The translations under genes were made by a program, and so were the position numbers. Below, piece after piece: positions 24,144 to 27,229 of a stretch of DNA of 27,229 nucleotides. Under the pieces are notes generated by a model. The model was not told where the DNA came from and made no database searches. It saw only the letters and a list, made by a program, of their open reading frames with translations. Numbering within the stretch: the first letter of the stretch is position 1; each line of letters opens with the position of its first letter. Source of the DNA: an uncultured Collinsella sp. (GTDB lineage: Bacteria; Actinomycetota; Coriobacteriia; Coriobacteriales; Coriobacteriaceae); NCBI GenBank assembly GCA_959605475.1, contig CAUHFS010000033.1, positions 1 through 27,229 on the forward strand, read 5' to 3'.

Positions 24144-26882
24144 GTGGCAGACGATATCAACAATAACGAGGGTATGGACGAGGCCGGCGATGCCGGCATG
24201 CCCGACGATCTGAAGCGCCTGCTCGCCCGCGCTGAGCAGGGCGAGGACGGCGACCCGGACGCCTATAACCCCGATGCCGATGATGATGAGGAAGAAGACG
24301 ACGCCGAGCTCGAGGAGAGCTTTGGCGAAGTCGACCGTGGCGCCTCGGCCGGCGAGGATATCAACGGCGGTCAGCTCCAGATTTCGGAGTTCGGTCGCGA
24401 GATGAAGCAGTCGTTTATCGAGTATTCGATGTCGGTTATCACGGCGCGCGCCCTGCCGGACGTGCGCGACGGCTTAAAGCCAGTGCACCGCCGCATCCTG
24501 TATGCGATGAACGAGAGCGGCATCTACCCCAACCGCCCACATAAGAAGTCGGCCTGGACGGTCGGCGAAGTTATCGGTAAGTACCACCCGCATGGCGACT
24601 TCGCGGTCTATGAAGCCATGGTCCGCCTGGCGCAGTGGTTCTCCATGCGTACGCCGCTCATCGACGGTCACGGCAACTTCGGCAACATCGACGGCGACGG
24701 CGCCGCCGCCATGCGTTACACCGAGAGCCGCCTGGCCAAGCCCGCCATGGAACTGCTGCGTGACTTGCAGAAGGATACCGTCGACTGGCAGCCCAACTAC
24801 GACGAATCGCTCGCCGAGCCCGTGGCACTGCCTGCGCGCTTCCCCAATTTGCTGGTCAACGGCAGCCAAGGCATCGCCGTCGGCATGGCCACCAACATCG
24901 CCCCGCATAACCTCGCCGAGGCGATCGAGGCCACCTGCTACCTGATCGACAACCCCGACGCCACCGTCGACGAGCTCATGCAGATCATGCCCGGTCCGGA
25001 CTTCCCCACCGGCGCCATCATCATGGGCAGCGCCGGCATTAAGCAGAGCTACGAGACCGGCCGCGGCTCCATTACCGTGCGTGCCAAGGCACACATGGAG
25101 TCCACCAAGACCGGTCGCAGCCGCCTGGTCTTTACCGAGATTCCCTACATGGTCAACAAAGGCACCCTGCAGGAGAAGATCGCCCAGCTCGTCAACGACA
25201 AGCGCATCGAGGGCATCTCGGATATGCGCGATGAGTCCAACCAGAAGGGCATCCGTCTGGTTATCGAGCTCAAGAAGGGCGTCATTCCGCAGGTCGTGCT
25301 CAACAACCTGTATAAGTACACCTCGCTGCAGACGACCTTTGGCGCCAACAACCTGGCGCTTGTCAACGGCGTTCCAAAATGCCTGAGCCTGCGCGAGATG
25401 CTGCAGCACTATATCGACCACCAGGTCGACGTCGTCACCCGCCGCACCCGCTTCGACCTTAAGAAGGCCCAGGCCCGCGCGCATATCCTTGAGGGCTACT
25501 TGATGGCCCTCGACCATATCGACGAGGTCATTAGCATCATCCGCTCCTCGCAGACCGACTCCGAGGCCAGCAGCCGCTTGATCGAGCGCTTTGGCTTTAC
25601 GCCCGAGCAGACCACGGCCATCCTCGAGATGAAGCTGCGCCGCCTGACCGGCCTGGAGCGCGACAAGATCCAGGAAGAGTTGGACGGTCTGCGCCGCGCC
25701 ATCGCCTACTACGAGGACCTGCTGGCGCATGAGGAGAAGATCCTGGGCGTCATCAAGGAAGAGATGCGCGAGATCTCCAAGAAGTTTGGCGACAAGCGCC
25801 GCACCGAGATCAGCCAGGTTGAGAAGGACCTGGATGTCGAGGATCTCATCGCCGACGAGGATATGGTCGTGACCATCACCCACACCGGCTACGTTAAGCG
25901 TATCCCGGTTGCCGCCTACCGCGCCCAAAAGCGCGGCGGCAAGGGCGTGTCGGGCGTCAACCTCAAAGAGGACGACGTCATCGATGAGATGTTCATCGCG
26001 TCCACGCACGAGTACGTGCTGTTCTTCTCGAGCAAGGGCAAGGTCTATCGCCTGAAGGTGCACGAGCTGCCGGTGGGTACGCGCCAGGCGCGCGGCACCG
26101 CGATCGTCAACCTGTTGCCTTTCGAGGAGGGCGAGAAGATTGCGAGTGTCATCAGCTGCCGCGAGTTCCCCGCCGACGAGTATCTGATGTTTGCCACCAA
26201 GAGCGGCATGGTCAAGAAGACCGTGATGAGCGCCTACGACCGTAGCCGCCGTGATGGCCTGATCGCCATCAACCTGAGGGACGACGACGCGCTGCTCGCT
26301 GTACGCCGCGTGCGTGAGGGTGACAAGATCATCATGGCAACCACCGCGGGCAAGGCGATTATGTTCCCCGAGGACCAGGTGCGCGCCACCGGTCGCGATA
26401 CCAGCGGCGTCCGCGGCATTGGCATGAAGGATGGCGTGAGCGTTTTGGGTATGGAGGTTACCAACGGCAATGGTGACCTGTTTGTCATTACCGAGCGCGG
26501 CTACGGCAAGCGCACGCCGGTTGCGGACTACCCGGAGCAGAACCGCGGCGGCCAGGGCGTCTACACCATCCAGATGACCGAGCGCAAGGGTAACCTCGCA
26601 GCCATGAAGACGGTGGGTCCGCAGCATGAGCTGTTTATCGTGACGGAGGGTGCGACGGTCATTCGCGTCAAGACCGACGAGATCAGCCAAACCGGTCGCG
26701 CCACCCAGGGCGTCAAGATGATGACCGTCGACGACAACGACCGCGTATGCGCCGTAGCCCGCATGACAGCCGCCAAGGAGAAGCCCGAAGGCGAAGCCGC
26801 AGAAGACAGCTCTGCCCCCGAAGAAACCCCAGTCGACCTAGGCGACGGCAACGACATACCAGAAGATCTCCTAGACGAGTAA
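24144..26882 (+). CDS. gyrA: DNA gyrase subunit A
   Basis: Breakage-reunion subunit of gyrase; 912 residues. The catalytic tyrosine is Y192 in AAAMRYTESRL, and the GyrA box appears as QKRGGKG, so this is gyrase rather than topoisomerase IV. Compared with E. coli (Tyr122), the numbering is offset by +70: an N-terminal extension of about 75 residues, extremely acidic (about 35-65 is nearly all Asp/Glu/Ala), precedes the usual start ISEFGREMKQSFIEYSM. In the quinolone region, HPHGDFAVYEA has Phe at 153 (E. coli Ser83) and Glu at 157 (Asp87). The C-terminal tail is also acidic and Pro-rich. GTG start with GAGGAGG a few bases upstream. Confidence 0.98.
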   Translation: MADDINNNEGMDEAGDAGMPDDLKRLLARAEQGEDGDPDAYNPDADDDEEEDDAELEESFGEVDRGASAGEDINGGQLQISEFGREMKQSFIEYSMSVITARALPDVRDGLKPVHRRILYAMNESGIYPNRPHKKSAWTVGEVIGKYHPHGDFAVYEAMVRLAQWFSMRTPLIDGHGNFGNIDGDGAAAMRYTESRLAKPAMELLRDLQKDTVDWQPNYDESLAEPVALPARFPNLLVNGSQGIAVGMATNIAPHNLAEAIEATCYLIDNPDATVDELMQIMPGPDFPTGAIIMGSAGIKQSYETGRGSITVRAKAHMESTKTGRSRLVFTEIPYMVNKGTLQEKIAQLVNDKRIEGISDMRDESNQKGIRLVIELKKGVIPQVVLNNLYKYTSLQTTFGANNLALVNGVPKCLSLREMLQHYIDHQVDVVTRRTRFDLKKAQARAHILEGYLMALDHIDEVISIIRSSQTDSEASSRLIERFGFTPEQTTAILEMKLRRLTGLERDKIQEELDGLRRAIAYYEDLLAHEEKILGVIKEEMREISKKFGDKRRTEISQVEKDLDVEDLIADEDMVVTITHTGYVKRIPVAAYRAQKRGGKGVSGVNLKEDDVIDEMFIASTHEYVLFFSSKGKVYRLKVHELPVGTRQARGTAIVNLLPFEEGEKIASVISCREFPADEYLMFATKSGMVKKTVMSAYDRSRRDGLIAINLRDDDALLAVRRVREGDKIIMATTAGKAIMFPEDQVRATGRDTSGVRGIGMKDGVSVLGMEVTNGNGDLFVITERGYGKRTPVADYPEQNRGGQGVYTIQMTERKGNLAAMKTVGPQHELFIVTEGATVIRVKTDEISQTGRATQGVKMMTVDDNDRVCAVARMTAAKEKPEGEAAEDSSAPEETPVDLGDGNDIPEDLLDE

Positions 26883-26922
26883 GAGGAACTAGCTGGTAGA
26901 AAATATCAGACCCCATATCTCG

Positions 26923-26956
26923 GCGGTCGGCGCACCCGCGCGCCGACCGCTTTTTT
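26923..26956 (+). terminator. intrinsic terminator of gyrA
   Basis: GCGGTCGGCGC (26923-26933) pairs perfectly with 26940-26950 around a 6-base loop and is followed by six T residues. It is 40 bp past the gyrA stop. Confidence 0.95.
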
Positions 26957-26972
26957 GACAACCTTGGACCCC

Positions 26973-27108
26973 GTGCCCGCCGAGTGGGCGAGATGGGTTA
27001 GGTTTGTCGCGAGTTCCGCACGCAAAGAAGGCCACTTAATGTGGCCTTCGTCTTGCGCAGGACTGTCCGGGCAGCAAACCTAACCCATCTCGCCCACTCG
27101 GCAGGCAC
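26973..27108. repeat. long inverted repeat (33/34 bp arms) with a nested hairpin
   Basis: The arm 26979-27006 is a perfect 28-bp reverse complement of 27075-27102; beyond one mismatch the match continues for 5 bp to 26973 and 27108. Inside the 68-bp spacer, GAAGGCCAC and GTGGCCTTC (27027-27049) form a second perfect 9-bp stem around TTAAT. No open frame is carried and no target duplication is obvious. It fills most of the 295 bp between gyrA and tRNA-Ile. Confidence 0.95.
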
Positions 27109-27133
27109 CCTTCAAAGTTTTTCAAAAAAGTTG

Positions 27134-27163
27134 TTGACGCGCGCGTAACGACTCGTCTAATAT
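27134..27163 (+). promoter_or_regulatory. promoter of the tRNA-Ile (possible rRNA/tRNA) unit
   Basis: TTGACG (27134-27139) and TAATAT (27158-27163) are separated by 18 bases, about 15 bp before the tRNA. Confidence 0.8.
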
Positions 27164-27177
27164 ATCCCTTGCGCGAT

Positions 27178-27229
27178 GGACCTGTAGCTCAGTTGGTTAG
27201 AGCGTCCGGCTGATAACCGGGAGGTCACA
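27178..27229 (+). tRNA. ileT: tRNA-Ile(GAT), 5' part, cut by the window end
   Basis: The acceptor 5' strand GGACCTG is followed by TA, the D stem GCTC/GAGC with loop AGTTGGTTA, an anticodon stem TCCGG/CCGGG (one T-G pair) and the loop CTGATAA, giving anticodon GAT. The T arm and 3' acceptor strand lie beyond 27229. tRNA-Ile after gyrA is common in Actinobacteria, often followed by tRNA-Ala. Confidence 0.95.

Noticed and set aside
24474..26690. 738-residue open frame antisense to gyrA
   Set aside because: Fully inside gyrA, no motifs; a by-product of high-GC codon bias.
26923..27049. CRISPR or riboswitch between gyrA and tRNA-Ile
   Set aside because: No spaced direct repeats; the structure is a terminator plus one nested inverted repeat and no aptamer pattern was recognised.

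Overview
This window spans the chromosomal replication origin of a high-GC Gram-positive bacterium. The rightward order dnaA-dnaN-recF-dciA(DUF721)-gyrB-gyrA-tRNA-Ile and the leftward order rpmH-rnpA-yidD-yidC-jag-rsmG-parA-parB are the classic actinobacterial origin arrangement. Features that make me think of Coriobacteriia, perhaps Collinsella, are a divergent DnaA, an unusual ATPase gene just before dnaA, a paired WYL regulator, and a DinG helicase fused to an exonuclease. The class is an inference from gene order and protein character, and the genus is a guess.

Layout, left to right. (1) 1-9174 is a mixed accessory and housekeeping segment: a leftward membrane protein built on an apparently metal-site-defective M28 peptidase fold with a huge acidic insertion; a rightward overlapping pair of WYL regulators; and a leftward ddl-dinG operon whose end interlocks with the end of the WYL pair. 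(2) 9260-10312 is rlmN, rightward, followed by a strong terminator. (3) 10446-13401 is a visibly AT-richer leftward block carrying rsmG, parA, parB and a small membrane protein, with three perfect parS sites exactly 39 bp apart before parA. (4) 13422-15653 is the leftward rpmH-rnpA-yidD-yidC-jag unit, with a clear promoter and a clear terminator. (5) 15700-19227 is the origin: a left cluster of non-canonical DnaA boxes, then a gene for a GHKL ATPase fused to a winged helix, then dnaA, then a right cluster with DnaA boxes, a DnaA-trio element and an AT-rich unwinding stretch. (6) 19228-26956 is the dnaN-recF-dciA and gyrB-gyrA run, with intrinsic terminators after dciA and gyrA. (7) 26957-27229 holds a long perfect inverted repeat, then a promoter and the first part of tRNA-Ile(GAT).

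Functionally, DnaA opens the origin, DciA is expected to bring the replicative helicase, DnaN clamps the polymerase, RecF handles gaps, and gyrase relaxes the DNA ahead of forks. ParA, ParB and parS segregate the new origins. The leftward ribosome/RNase P/YidC unit is co-oriented with the leftward fork.

The most promising undescribed element is the GHKL ATPase-winged helix protein at 15897-17249. It lies inside the bipartite origin, 15 bp ahead of dnaA, beside a DnaA whose DNA-recognition signature has changed and whose apparent boxes read TTTTCAACA rather than TTATCCACA. Other notable points are a GyrA quinolone-site Phe, the 33/34-bp inverted repeat before tRNA-Ile, and the degenerate M28 protein.
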